Shown here: positions 56,854 to 64,000 of the stretch, one piece after another
How positions within the stretch are numbered: position 1 is the first letter of the stretch
Layout: each line of letters opens with the position of its first letter
Origin: Citrobacter sp. Cu233
Lineage (GTDB): Bacteria > Pseudomonadota > Gammaproteobacteria > Enterobacterales > Enterobacteriaceae
Length of the DNA: 64,000 nucleotides
Assembly (NCBI RefSeq): GCF_030332225.1
Contig: NZ_JAOWIF010000040.1
Coordinates: 1-64,000, forward strand
Reading direction: 5' to 3'
Notes under the pieces: generated by a model
The model's database searches: none
What the model saw: only the letters and a program-made list of their open reading frames with translations
Told to the model about the DNA's origin: nothing
Program-made: the position numbers and the translations under genes

Positions 56854-57363
56854 GTGAGCGATCAATTCCGTGTTGTCTCGCCCGAAGCCATTGAGCTACA
56901 GCCGATCCTCAACGGACTATTTGGTGAATATGCCGCCCGTTATGGTGATTATTTTTCTCGTGATGCGGAAGTGGAGCTAACCGAATGGTATCTGGCCCCA
57001 CAGGGGATCTTTGTGGTGCTGGAGCGCGACGGCGAAATTATCGCCACCGGGGCCTACAAACCCTATGACAAAGACACTGCTGAAATTAAGCGTATCTGGA
57101 CTAAAAGCGGCCTGCGTAAGCAGGGACTGGCAGCACACGTGGTGCAGGAACTGGAGCGCCGGGCATTACTGGCAGGCTATAGCCGTATCTATCTGACCAC
57201 GGGCTTTCGCCAGCCAGAGGCCGTCCGGCTTTATTTGAGTCAGGGGTACGATCCGCAGTTCGATACAACACGTAATCCAGAAGAGTATAGCCAGCCGCCC
57301 TTTGATGGACGGCTGCGCTTCACCAAACTGTTGACTATCGCAGGTCAGGCCAAAATTGCCTGA
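56854..57363 (+). CDS. GNAT N-acetyltransferase
   Basis: A 169-residue acetyltransferase starting with GTG, fixed by the strong AAGGAGG at 56842-56848. The ATG two bases earlier is followed at once by a stop. The acetyl-CoA region is IKRIWTKSGLRKQGLAAHVV (~85-104). By analogy with SnaA/YtmI and YxeL it would acetylate the amino group of the imported S-substituted cysteine. It lies between the binding-protein and permease genes. Confidence 0.87.
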   Translation: MSDQFRVVSPEAIELQPILNGLFGEYAARYGDYFSRDAEVELTEWYLAPQGIFVVLERDGEIIATGAYKPYDKDTAEIKRIWTKSGLRKQGLAAHVVQELERRALLAGYSRIYLTTGFRQPEAVRLYLSQGYDPQFDTTRNPEEYSQPPFDGRLRFTKLLTIAGQAKIA

Positions 57364-57372
57364 GGAGAGAAG

Positions 57373-58296
57373 ATGAAAACGACTGCAACCATCAAAGTCG
57401 TGCCGGCACGTTACCCGATGCGCACCGTAGGGGCGATTGTTGCCCTGTTTGTGCTGGCGGCGATTATTCAGTCTGTCGCGTTTAATCCACGCTGGGAATG
57501 GGGCGTGTTTGCTCGCTGGTTCTTCGACCCGGTTATCTTGTCTGGACTTGGGCAAACGCTGCTGTTGACACTCATTGGGACATTACTGAGCGTGGTATTG
57601 GGTGGGTTGCTGGCGCTGGCCAGACTCTCATCATCCTGGCTGCTAAACAGCCTGGCGTGGGGATACATCTGGTTGTTTCGTTCACTCCCGTTGATTGTGG
57701 TGTTGATCATTTTGTACAACTTCTCCTATTTGTACGACACGCTGGCGATCGGCATACCGTTCACTGCTATCCAGTGGGGCCGCTTTGAGACGATTAATGT
57801 ACTCGGACAGTTTTCCACTGCGGTTGTTGGTCTGACGCTGGTGCAAAGTGCTTATACCGCTGAGATCATTCGCGGCGGGTTTCTTGGGGTTGATCATGGT
57901 CAGTATGAGGCGGCAGCCGCACTGGGATTACCCGCCTGGCGCCGCACGCTGCGTATTATCCTGCCACAGGCGTTGCGCACTATTTTGCCCGCCGGGTTCA
58001 ATGAAATTATCAGCCTGGCAAAAGGGACAGCGATGGTTTATGTGCTGGCTATGCCGGAACTGTTCTACACCATCCAGATGATCTACAACCGCACCCAGGA
58101 AGTCATTCCGCTGCTGATGGTTGGAGCCGTGTGGTATCTGGTGATCACCAGCGTTTTGTCATTAATTCAGCATCTGGTTGAACGCGCGCTGGCACGCAGT
58201 GAAAGACGATCCGCGATTAACACCGCCAGGGTGAGTCGCACGGCTAAACGTCGTCAGGTTCCACAGCAGGAGGCTATCCATGTCCCACTCGCCTGA
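57373..58296 (+). CDS. Amino-acid-type ABC permease
   Basis: A 307-residue inner-membrane permease of the HisM/TcyL type with an extended basic C-terminus ([13 protein letters not shown]). The EAA loop is [20 protein letters not shown], and core helices begin after [17 protein letters not shown]. With only one permease gene it would act as a homodimer. GAGGAGAG precedes the ATG, and its end overlaps the ATPase gene by 17 bases. Confidence 0.9.
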   Translation: MKTTATIKVVPARYPMRTVGAIVALFVLAAIIQSVAFNPRWEWGVFARWFFDPVILSGLGQTLLLTLIGTLLSVVLGGLLALARLSSSWLLNSLAWGYIWLFRSLPLIVVLIILYNFSYLYDTLAIGIPFTAIQWGRFETINVLGQFSTAVVGLTLVQSAYTAEIIRGGFLGVDHGQYEAAAALGLPAWRRTLRIILPQALRTILPAGFNEIISLAKGTAMVYVLAMPELFYTIQMIYNRTQEVIPLLMVGAVWYLVITSVLSLIQHLVERALARSERRSAINTARVSRTAKRRQVPQQEAIHVPLA

Positions 58297-59053
58297 AGGT
58301 CATATTTCCATTACCGGCGTCAGCAAATATTTTGGTCGCCATAAAGCGCTGGATAACGTATCGCTGGAGATCCCACCCGGTACGGTCACGGTCATTCTCG
58401 GGCCTTCCGGTTCAGGTAAATCAACGCTATTGCGGGCGATTAATCATCTGGAGCGTGTCGATGAGGGGTTTATTCAGATTGACGGTGATTATATTGGCTA
58501 TCGCCTTCAGGGAGACAGGTTGTATGAACTGAAAGAGGCGGAAATCCTGCGCCAGCGCATCAATGTAGGCTACGTATTTCAGAACTTTAACCTGTTCCCG
58601 CATTTAACGGTGCTGGAAAACCTGATTGAAGCGCCTGTTGCACACGGACTGGCTTCGCGCAAAGAGGCTATTGAGCGGGCATTTACCTTGTTGGATGCTG
58701 TCGGACTGCGGCAAAAAGCCGATGCCTGGTCGCGGCATTTATCCGGAGGCCAGCAGCAACGTATCGCTATTGCCCGCGCGCTGGCATTAAATCCGCGCGT
58801 GATGCTGTTTGATGAGCCGACTTCCGCACTCGATCCTGAACTGGTGGGCGAAGTGTTGGATGTGATTAAGTCACTGGCACGGTCGGGAACCACGCTGGTT
58901 GTGGTGACACATGAAATTGGGTTTGCCCGGGAAGTGGCCGATCAGGTGGTGTTTATGGTTGACGGCAAAATCGTCGAGCAGGGTAGCAGCGAACAGGTGC
59001 TAAATTATCCGCGTCACACGCGCACGCAGCAGTTTTTGTCGAAAGTTCTGTAA
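58280..59053 (+). CDS. Amino-acid-type ABC ATPase
   Basis: A 257-residue ABC ATPase (GlnQ/TcyN type). It has Walker A GPSGSGKS (~41-48), the Q-loop [16 protein letters not shown], the signature LSGGQQQR, Walker [15 protein letters not shown] and the switch His in VVTHEIGFA. Last gene of the seven-gene operon. A hairpin (59060-59081) follows. Confidence 0.92.
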   Translation: MSHSPEGHISITGVSKYFGRHKALDNVSLEIPPGTVTVILGPSGSGKSTLLRAINHLERVDEGFIQIDGDYIGYRLQGDRLYELKEAEILRQRINVGYVFQNFNLFPHLTVLENLIEAPVAHGLASRKEAIERAFTLLDAVGLRQKADAWSRHLSGGQQQRIAIARALALNPRVMLFDEPTSALDPELVGEVLDVIKSLARSGTTLVVVTHEIGFAREVADQVVFMVDGKIVEQGSSEQVLNYPRHTRTQQFLSKVL

Positions 59054-59059
59054 ATACGC

Positions 59060-59081
59060 TGCGGCACAGGGTTGTGCCGCA
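59060..59081 (+). terminator. Probable operon-end hairpin
   Basis: TGCGGCACA-GGGT-TGTGCCGCA, a perfect 9-bp stem seven bases after the ATPase stop. No U tract follows. Confidence 0.5.
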
Positions 59082-59189
59082 CAGCGATTACAGGGTAACG
59101 ATGATTTTGCCTACCTCTGAAAAGTTAGTCCAGAATTGATCACTTCCCTACATGCTCTACACTTAGGATTTTAACTTTGAGATTGCAGC

Positions 59190-59807
59190 ATGATTAAGCT
59201 CTATGGGGTACCGGGCTGGGGATCGGCCATCAGTGAAGTGATGCTTACACTGGCGGAGATCCCTTACACGTTTATTAATGTGGACGGTTTTGACCGCGCA
59301 GGGCCTTCTCGGGAGTTACTAAAAAAAATGAATCCACTGTGTCAGATTCCAACGCTCACGCTGGAAAATGGCGACGTTATGACGGAAACGGCGGCAATTG
59401 CGCTGATGATTCTTGATCGCAGGCCCGATCTGGCGCCTCCTGTCGGACATGTGGAACGTCAGCAATTTCAGCGCCTGCTGGTTTGGCTGGTGGCCAATGT
59501 CTATCCCACGTTCACTTATGCTGACTATCCTGAACGCTGGACTCCGGATGCCCCGGCGCAGTTGAAAACGGGCTGTATTGAGTATCGTAAATCGCTCTAT
59601 ATGTGGCTGAATGACCAGCTAAGCGCCGAACCGTACGCGTTTGGCGATCAGCTCACGTTGCTGGACGTTTATATTGCCGTTATGCGCACCTGGGGGCCCG
59701 GACATGACTGGTTCCAGGACAATACACCCAATATCAGCGCCATCGCGGACGCGGTTTGTCAAATCCCTCGGCTGCGTACTGTACTGAAAGATAACAGAAT
59801 TATTTGA
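59190..59807 (+). CDS. yncG: Glutathione S-transferase homologue YncG
   Basis: A 205-residue cytoplasmic GST-fold protein, close to E. coli YncG and the same length. It has an N-terminal thioredoxin-like domain (IKLYGVPGWGSAISEVML; CQIPTLTLENGDVMTETAAI, the glutathione-binding Pro and Glu-Thr) and a helical C-terminal domain. It has no assigned substrate. In K-12 it directly follows ansP; here the chemoreceptor and the seven-gene operon separate them, showing where the insertion lies. Confidence 0.92.
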   Translation: MIKLYGVPGWGSAISEVMLTLAEIPYTFINVDGFDRAGPSRELLKKMNPLCQIPTLTLENGDVMTETAAIALMILDRRPDLAPPVGHVERQQFQRLLVWLVANVYPTFTYADYPERWTPDAPAQLKTGCIEYRKSLYMWLNDQLSAEPYAFGDQLTLLDVYIAVMRTWGPGHDWFQDNTPNISAIADAVCQIPRLRTVLKDNRII

Positions 59808-59819
59808 AGAGATAGACGC

Positions 59820-60734
59820 TTAAAACATGTCTTGCCCCTGTTCGCGGATCATCCTGATAAGTCGTTCTGTGATGGGAGAGGGGCTGCGATCCTTGAGTCG
59901 ACCAAGAATAAAATGACGGGAATTTGCTGTTCCTTCCAGCGGAATTTCCCTTAGTTGTTTATATACCACGCCGCCCCTGGTTAAATTACGGCGGGGTATG
60001 AAGCCCAGTAATTCTTTATTTGCCGCAAGGATTTTTGGCATAAGATGGAACGATGATGTTTCTATCTGGGCTCGTGGCGGCGGAAGCCCCCGGCTAATAA
60101 AAAACTGATCAATCCAGCGTCGGGAGGCCGTATTTTTCCCCGATAACAACCATCTGTATTCGACGAGGTCTTTAGGCGTAATTGACTTCAACTCTTGTGT
60201 AAAAATAGGATGTTCGCAGCTGCCGACTAAAACCACAGCATCCTCCATTATTGGGTAAATAATGGCGTTCTCATAGCTAATCGTTTTAGTGACAATAATG
60301 ATATCTAACTGATAATTCTGCAGATTATCCCATAGATAATTATTCACTCCGGGAACAATCTCGAGCATAGCGAGGGGGTTTTCTGTCAGAAAAGTCTGAC
60401 AAAGTTTAGGAATGAGATATTCAGCGACAGTAGGTACACAACCTATACGTATCTTCCCTGACACCCCGCGAACATAGTTTTCGAGGTCCTGTTCCGTTTG
60501 CTCCATAAAAAAACAGAGCTTTCTGGCCCGTTCGCGCATTAACTCGCCCGCGGCGGTAAGCGTTATACCGTGCCCGCTGCGGGTCAGCAATTGTGTACCA
60601 ACTTCCTCTTCCAGACGCTGGATGCATTTTGACAGCGCAGGTTGCGAGCGCCCAAGGCGTTCTGAGGCTTGAGCGAGGCTACCCACTTCTGCAATAGCAT
60701 GAAAAAACTTCAAATCGCGAATATTGAGATTCAT
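59820..60734 (-). CDS. LysR-family transcriptional regulator
   Basis: A 304-residue LysR-type regulator with an N-terminal helix-turn-helix (DLKFFHAIAEVGSLAQASERLGRSQ, split over residues ~7-33) and an effector domain from ~90. Divergent from the dehydrogenase-aldolase-transporter genes across 348 bases, it is the probable activator of that cluster in response to its substrate (inference). Confidence 0.9.
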   Translation of the reverse strand: MNLNIRDLKFFHAIAEVGSLAQASERLGRSQPALSKCIQRLEEEVGTQLLTRSGHGITLTAAGELMRERARKLCFFMEQTEQDLENYVRGVSGKIRIGCVPTVAEYLIPKLCQTFLTENPLAMLEIVPGVNNYLWDNLQNYQLDIIIVTKTISYENAIIYPIMEDAVVLVGSCEHPIFTQELKSITPKDLVEYRWLLSGKNTASRRWIDQFFISRGLPPPRAQIETSSFHLMPKILAANKELLGFIPRRNLTRGGVVYKQLREIPLEGTANSRHFILGRLKDRSPSPITERLIRMIREQGQDMF

Positions 60735-61082
60735 GACTCACCAGCACCTTTTCCCATCCGCCCGGTATTAGCGTCACAGCATAGTAGAGAATGACGCGCC
60801 ATTATTTTTTGACCTGACAGTAAAAAGATAACGTTTTCTCTTGCATAAAAAGTAAGAAAATACGGCGAAATTTGTGAACCAGGCCGCCTGTTAGTTCTGC
60901 ATTATTCCGCAATAACATTCCATGGAATTAATATAATCAATTGTATTTGATGATGTTTTTAAATTTATTTTGCTTTTTTACTCTTTAACGAAAAGTTATT
61001 GCCGCTATCAATATTATTGCCTGTTGCGTCACCTTGTCCTGGGTTAAAAATCTCCTACCCCGACTATGGCAAGGAGAAGATG
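60735..61082. other. Divergent regulatory region, LysR / dehydrogenase cluster
   Basis: 348 bases without a gene, AT-rich in the middle. ATTCCATGGAAT (60917-60928) is a perfect 12-base palindrome and a candidate operator. AAGGAG (61071-61076) is the ribosome site of the dehydrogenase gene. Confidence 0.5.
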
Positions 61083-62048
61083 ATGCGTTTTACCGTTTTA
61101 ATGACGGCACCAAAACTGGCGCCGAAGGGTGTTAAAAAACTAACAGATGCTAACTGTAAAATAATATATGTAAATGATTCAACGGATCCGCAGGCGATCC
61201 TGTCGATTTTATCCACTGAGCCTGTTGATGCCGTCATTTCACGCACGATGACGCTAACCGGCGAAGCTATCCGTGCTTGTCCAACACTGAAAGTCATCAC
61301 GAAACATGGCGTAGGCGTAAGCAACATTGATGTCGATGCGGCGACGGAACGAAATATTCCCGTCCTGGTGACGCCGGGGACAAACTCACAATCGGTTGCC
61401 GAACTGGCATTAGGGCTCATGCTGGCGGCCGCCAGACGCATTGCATCCTATGACCGGGATTTACGCACAGGGAACTGGAGCCGCGCCGGAAACGGCCAAC
61501 AATTAAGTGGACGCACTTTAGGATTGGTGGGTTTTGGCCAGATAGGACAAACGCTGGCTCAATTCTGTATAGCGCTGGGCATGAAGGTCGTCGCTTACGA
61601 TCCCATGCTCAAGGCCAGCCCAATCGAACAGGTCACACTTATCCACGATTTACCGGCGTTGCTTCGCCAAAGCCAGGTGCTCAGCCTGCATTGCCCGCTG
61701 GTTCCCGCTACCCGAAATCTGATTAACGAAGAGGCGCTTTCACTACTGCCTGATGGTGCAATTCTGGTTAATACCGCCAGAGGGCCGCTGATTGATGAAA
61801 GTGCGCTGGTAGCTGCCTTGCAGAGTGGAAAACTTGCAGGTGCAGGTCTGGACACTTTCGTTAATGAACCACTGCCCCTCAGCGATGCCATTGCCTCACA
61901 GCCCACCGTTGTTATGACCCCGCATGTTGGCGGGTCCACACCTGATGCGTTGGACGCGATGGCTGAGCATGCCGCGGACAACGTGATTAATTTCCTTAAC
62001 GGAAAACCGTTATCCCCGAGTCTGTGTGTTAACCACCTGATTAAATAA
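61083..62048 (+). CDS. D-isomer-specific 2-hydroxyacid dehydrogenase
   Basis: A 321-residue NAD-dependent dehydrogenase of the SerA/D-lactate family. The nucleotide loop is GLVGFGQIGQTLA (~147-159), the catalytic Arg lies in VNTARGPLIDESAL, the Glu in FVNEPLP, and the His in MTPHVGGSTPDAL. Tandem ATG codons occur (61080, 61083); the second has the better spacing from AAGGAG. It would interconvert a 2-hydroxy and a 2-oxo acid, one step beside the aldolase. The exact substrate cannot be assigned. Confidence 0.88.
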   Translation: MRFTVLMTAPKLAPKGVKKLTDANCKIIYVNDSTDPQAILSILSTEPVDAVISRTMTLTGEAIRACPTLKVITKHGVGVSNIDVDAATERNIPVLVTPGTNSQSVAELALGLMLAAARRIASYDRDLRTGNWSRAGNGQQLSGRTLGLVGFGQIGQTLAQFCIALGMKVVAYDPMLKASPIEQVTLIHDLPALLRQSQVLSLHCPLVPATRNLINEEALSLLPDGAILVNTARGPLIDESALVAALQSGKLAGAGLDTFVNEPLPLSDAIASQPTVVMTPHVGGSTPDALDAMAEHAADNVINFLNGKPLSPSLCVNHLIK

Positions 62049-62074
62049 TATTTACGACGTACTGGAGAACTAAA

Positions 62075-62773
62075 ATGTCTATTGGATTCAGAGTATTTAC
62101 CCAACGTGAACTGCCTACAGCTGATGTTATCAATGGTTTCAAAACCATACCCGCAGCAAATATTGCCGACTGTATGGGGCGTCTGAGTGCGATGAATTGC
62201 CGCATCCGTCGGATGACGGCACCTGCGGAGCAAAATATGGTTGGCGTCGCGCTGACGGTAAAAGCGCGTCCGGGCGACAATCTGATGATGCACAAAGCGC
62301 TGAACATGATTAAACCTGGCGACATTCTGATCGTTTCCAACGAAGGGGACAGCAGCCAGTCGCTGATGGGCGAGATCATGGTCGCCTATGCCAAATCTCA
62401 AGGCATTGCGGGTATCGTGCTGGACGGACCAATGCGTGATCTTGATACCATCTATGCAATGGGGGTTCCAGTTTATGCGACAGGTCATACCCCTGGCGGC
62501 CCATTCAAAGAAGGTCCTGGTGAAGTCAATGTTCCAGTCGCCTGTGGCAATATTCACGTTATGCCGGGCGATATTATCGTCGGTGACAGCGATGGCGTCA
62601 TTGTGATCCCTAAACACGATGCGGCAAAATTGCTGGAAGAAGCTCGCAAGTTTTCTGCCAACGATCATGCAAAACTGGTTGCGGCGCAGACCGGAAAAGC
62701 CGATCGCAGTTGGGTGGATAAAGCGCTCGCGGCGAAAGGCTGTGAAACGATTGACGCTGTTTATCCGGGTTAA
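62075..62773 (+). CDS. RraA-like family aldolase (HMG/CHA aldolase type)
   Basis: A 232-residue protein of the RraA/4-hydroxy-4-methyl-2-oxoglutarate aldolase family. The active-site loop is GIVLDGPMRDLDTI, with the ANIADCMGR and GDIIVGDSDGVIVIP signatures. Many such proteins with catabolic neighbours are class II pyruvate aldolases rather than RNase E inhibitors. It lies 26 bases after the dehydrogenase, so the two probably form an operon. Confidence 0.87.
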   Translation: MSIGFRVFTQRELPTADVINGFKTIPAANIADCMGRLSAMNCRIRRMTAPAEQNMVGVALTVKARPGDNLMMHKALNMIKPGDILIVSNEGDSSQSLMGEIMVAYAKSQGIAGIVLDGPMRDLDTIYAMGVPVYATGHTPGGPFKEGPGEVNVPVACGNIHVMPGDIIVGDSDGVIVIPKHDAAKLLEEARKFSANDHAKLVAAQTGKADRSWVDKALAAKGCETIDAVYPG

Positions 62774-62784
62774 CTTTACAGATG

Positions 62785-62806
62785 CCAGCCACGTTTGTGG
62801 CTGGCT
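62785..62806 (+). terminator. Hairpin between aldolase and transporter genes
   Basis: GCCAGCCAC-GTTT-GTGGCTGGC, a perfect 9-bp stem, followed by TTGCTC with no U run. It may attenuate transcription rather than end it, as the transporter starts 22 bases on. Confidence 0.5.
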
Positions 62807-62827
62807 TGCTCAAATAGGCTAATAATA

Positions 62828-64000
62828 ATGGCAGAAAAAATAAAAACGTTGTCGTTTAAGAAACGGTGGGGAATTCCGTTAGCGATCCTGGCGATGGCGA
62901 TTACTTATACATTTCCCATGGCCGGACTCTCTATGGAGGGGAAGCATGCGCTGGTATTGTTTGCGGGTGTTTTTATCCTGTTCTTATCCGAACCTATCCC
63001 CATTGTTGTTTCAAGCTTGCTGATTGTTCCTGCAGCTGTATTATTAAAAGTATGCAGCTTAAAAATGGCGCTATCGGGTTTTTCATCATCTTCATCTTAT
63101 CTTCTGGTCGGCGCATTTATTATGGCTGTGGCGCTAACCAAAACGCGATTAGCGGAACGGATTACTTTTTTAATTCTTAAAGTTACCGGCAGTAGTGTGC
63201 GTAATTTAACACTGGGGGTGACAATTGCTAATATTGTGCTGGCATTCTTTATTCCGTCGTCCACGCCAAGAGTCGCGATCCTGCTACCCATTTGTCTGAA
63301 TTTAATTGCGTTGTTTAAAGAGGAAGGGCGAACGAAATTCGCAGTAAATTTACTGCTTACCATGTCGTTTACTAATTCCACGATCAGTGGCGGTATTTTG
63401 ACAGCCAATTTACCGAACCCCATTACCGTTGAGTTTATTCATAATGCCGGCGGGCCAATGATCTCCTATCTTGATTTTTTGATAGTCGGATTCCCGCCAG
63501 CGTTACTGATGACGTTTATTACCTGGATCTACCTGCAGTTTGCTTATCCGCCTGAGCAATCGCATATCCCCGGCGGAGAGCGGTTGATTAAAGACAGCCT
63601 GGACGGGATGGGGAAAATGTCTGCGGCTGAGTGGAAAACGTTGTGGATTTTCCTCGGCGTAGTCTTCCTGTGGGTCACCGGCGATTGGATAGGTGTCGAT
63701 TCTACCACGGCCTGTATGCTGGGGGCTTGTCTACTCTTTTTCCCTAAAATTGGCGTTATTAATTGGTCGGAAGCCAATAAAGGCGTGTCGTGGCAAGTGC
63801 TGTTCATTTGCGGCGGTGGTGTCAGTATGGGGGCTATTTTGATGAAAACCGGTGCGGCAGAATGGATATCGATGTTGATCTTTAACCATCTGGGTTTATC
63901 CACGCTGAGTACCATCGCCTTGCTGATTGTCGTGCTTATCGTCGTGCAATACATGCATATTTTCTTTGTGGGCACTACGGCGATGGCGGCAGCAATGTTG
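62828..64000 (+). CDS. DASS/SLC13-family anion transporter (3' end outside window)
   Basis: The ATG at 62828 opens a frame with no stop through base 64000 (391 codons visible). It encodes a polytopic inner-membrane protein of the divalent anion:sodium symporter family. The half-site motif TNSTISGG (~residue 185), an SLLIVPAAVLL helix and the later FICGGGVSMGAIL loop support this. DASS proteins import di- and tricarboxylates or sulfate. With the dehydrogenase and aldolase upstream, it probably imports the organic acid they degrade (inference). Confidence 0.87.
   Translation, partial: MAEKIKTLSFKKRWGIPLAILAMAITYTFPMAGLSMEGKHALVLFAGVFILFLSEPIPIVVSSLLIVPAAVLLKVCSLKMALSGFSSSSSYLLVGAFIMAVALTKTRLAERITFLILKVTGSSVRNLTLGVTIANIVLAFFIPSSTPRVAILLPICLNLIALFKEEGRTKFAVNLLLTMSFTNSTISGGILTANLPNPITVEFIHNAGGPMISYLDFLIVGFPPALLMTFITWIYLQFAYPPEQSHIPGGERLIKDSLDGMGKMSAAEWKTLWIFLGVVFLWVTGDWIGVDSTTACMLGACLLFFPKIGVINWSEANKGVSWQVLFICGGGVSMGAILMKTGAAEWISMLIFNHLGLSTLSTIALLIVVLIVVQYMHIFFVGTTAMAAAML

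Overview
The window is a chromosomal segment of an enterobacterium related to Escherichia and Salmonella, most likely Citrobacter. Its backbone is the E. coli K-12 trg to yncG neighbourhood in near-perfect order: trg, ydcI, ydcJ, opgD, ydcH, rimL, ydcK, tehAB, ydcL, ydcO, sutR, rlhA, yncJ, hicAB, ydcR, ydcSTUV-patD, yncL, ortT, ydcY, ydcZ, mnaT, curA, yncE, ansP, yncG. These genes were recognised from their protein sequences. Several features resemble Salmonella rather than E. coli, namely frmRA without frmB next to trg, and srfABC. No tRNA, rRNA or CRISPR array was seen.

Layout. Bases 1-2800 hold the end of a large autotransporter, an unknown two-helix membrane protein and a short gene-free boundary with mobile-element scars. 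Bases 2.8-4.2 kb carry the formaldehyde detoxification pair frmR-frmA. Bases 4.4-17.5 kb are the trg-ydcL backbone, with two insertions relative to K-12: a manganese-type pyrophosphatase between ydcI and ydcJ, and a lipoprotein broad-spectrum amino-acid racemase between ydcH and rimL. A divergent EamA exporter/AraC regulator pair (17.5-19.5 kb) precedes ydcO, sutR and rlhA. A cyanide-insensitive-type cytochrome bd operon with a 41-residue third gene (23.7-26.2 kb) sits between yncJ and hicAB. In hicAB the toxin gene hicA is frameshifted while the antitoxin gene hicB is intact.

Bases 27.2-34.4 kb hold the MocR regulator ydcR and the sigma-S-type ydcSTUV-patD polyamine uptake and gamma-aminobutyraldehyde oxidation operon. 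Then follow a decayed AraC regulator, the tiny genes yncL and ortT, and the three-gene srfABC operon (35.5-42.0 kb). SrfB has actin/Hsp70-like ATPase motifs, and SrfC has a degenerate P-loop. An orphan DppA-like binding protein follows, then ydcY, ydcZ, mnaT, a cupin regulator, curA, yncE and ansP. yncD and mcbR, present here in K-12, are absent.

The last third is accessory: a PAS-containing chemoreceptor (50.4-51.9 kb), then a compact seven-gene operon (52.4-59.1 kb). That operon encodes two flavin-dependent monooxygenases, an M20 deacetylase, an N-acetyltransferase and a complete amino-acid-type ABC importer. This is the gene set of the Bacillus ytm/ytn and yxe sulfur-amino-acid salvage pathways, and it is the best candidate here for a little-described enterobacterial system. 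After yncG, a LysR regulator diverges from a 2-hydroxyacid dehydrogenase, an RraA-like aldolase and a DASS anion transporter cut by the window end, which suggests uptake and breakdown of an organic acid.
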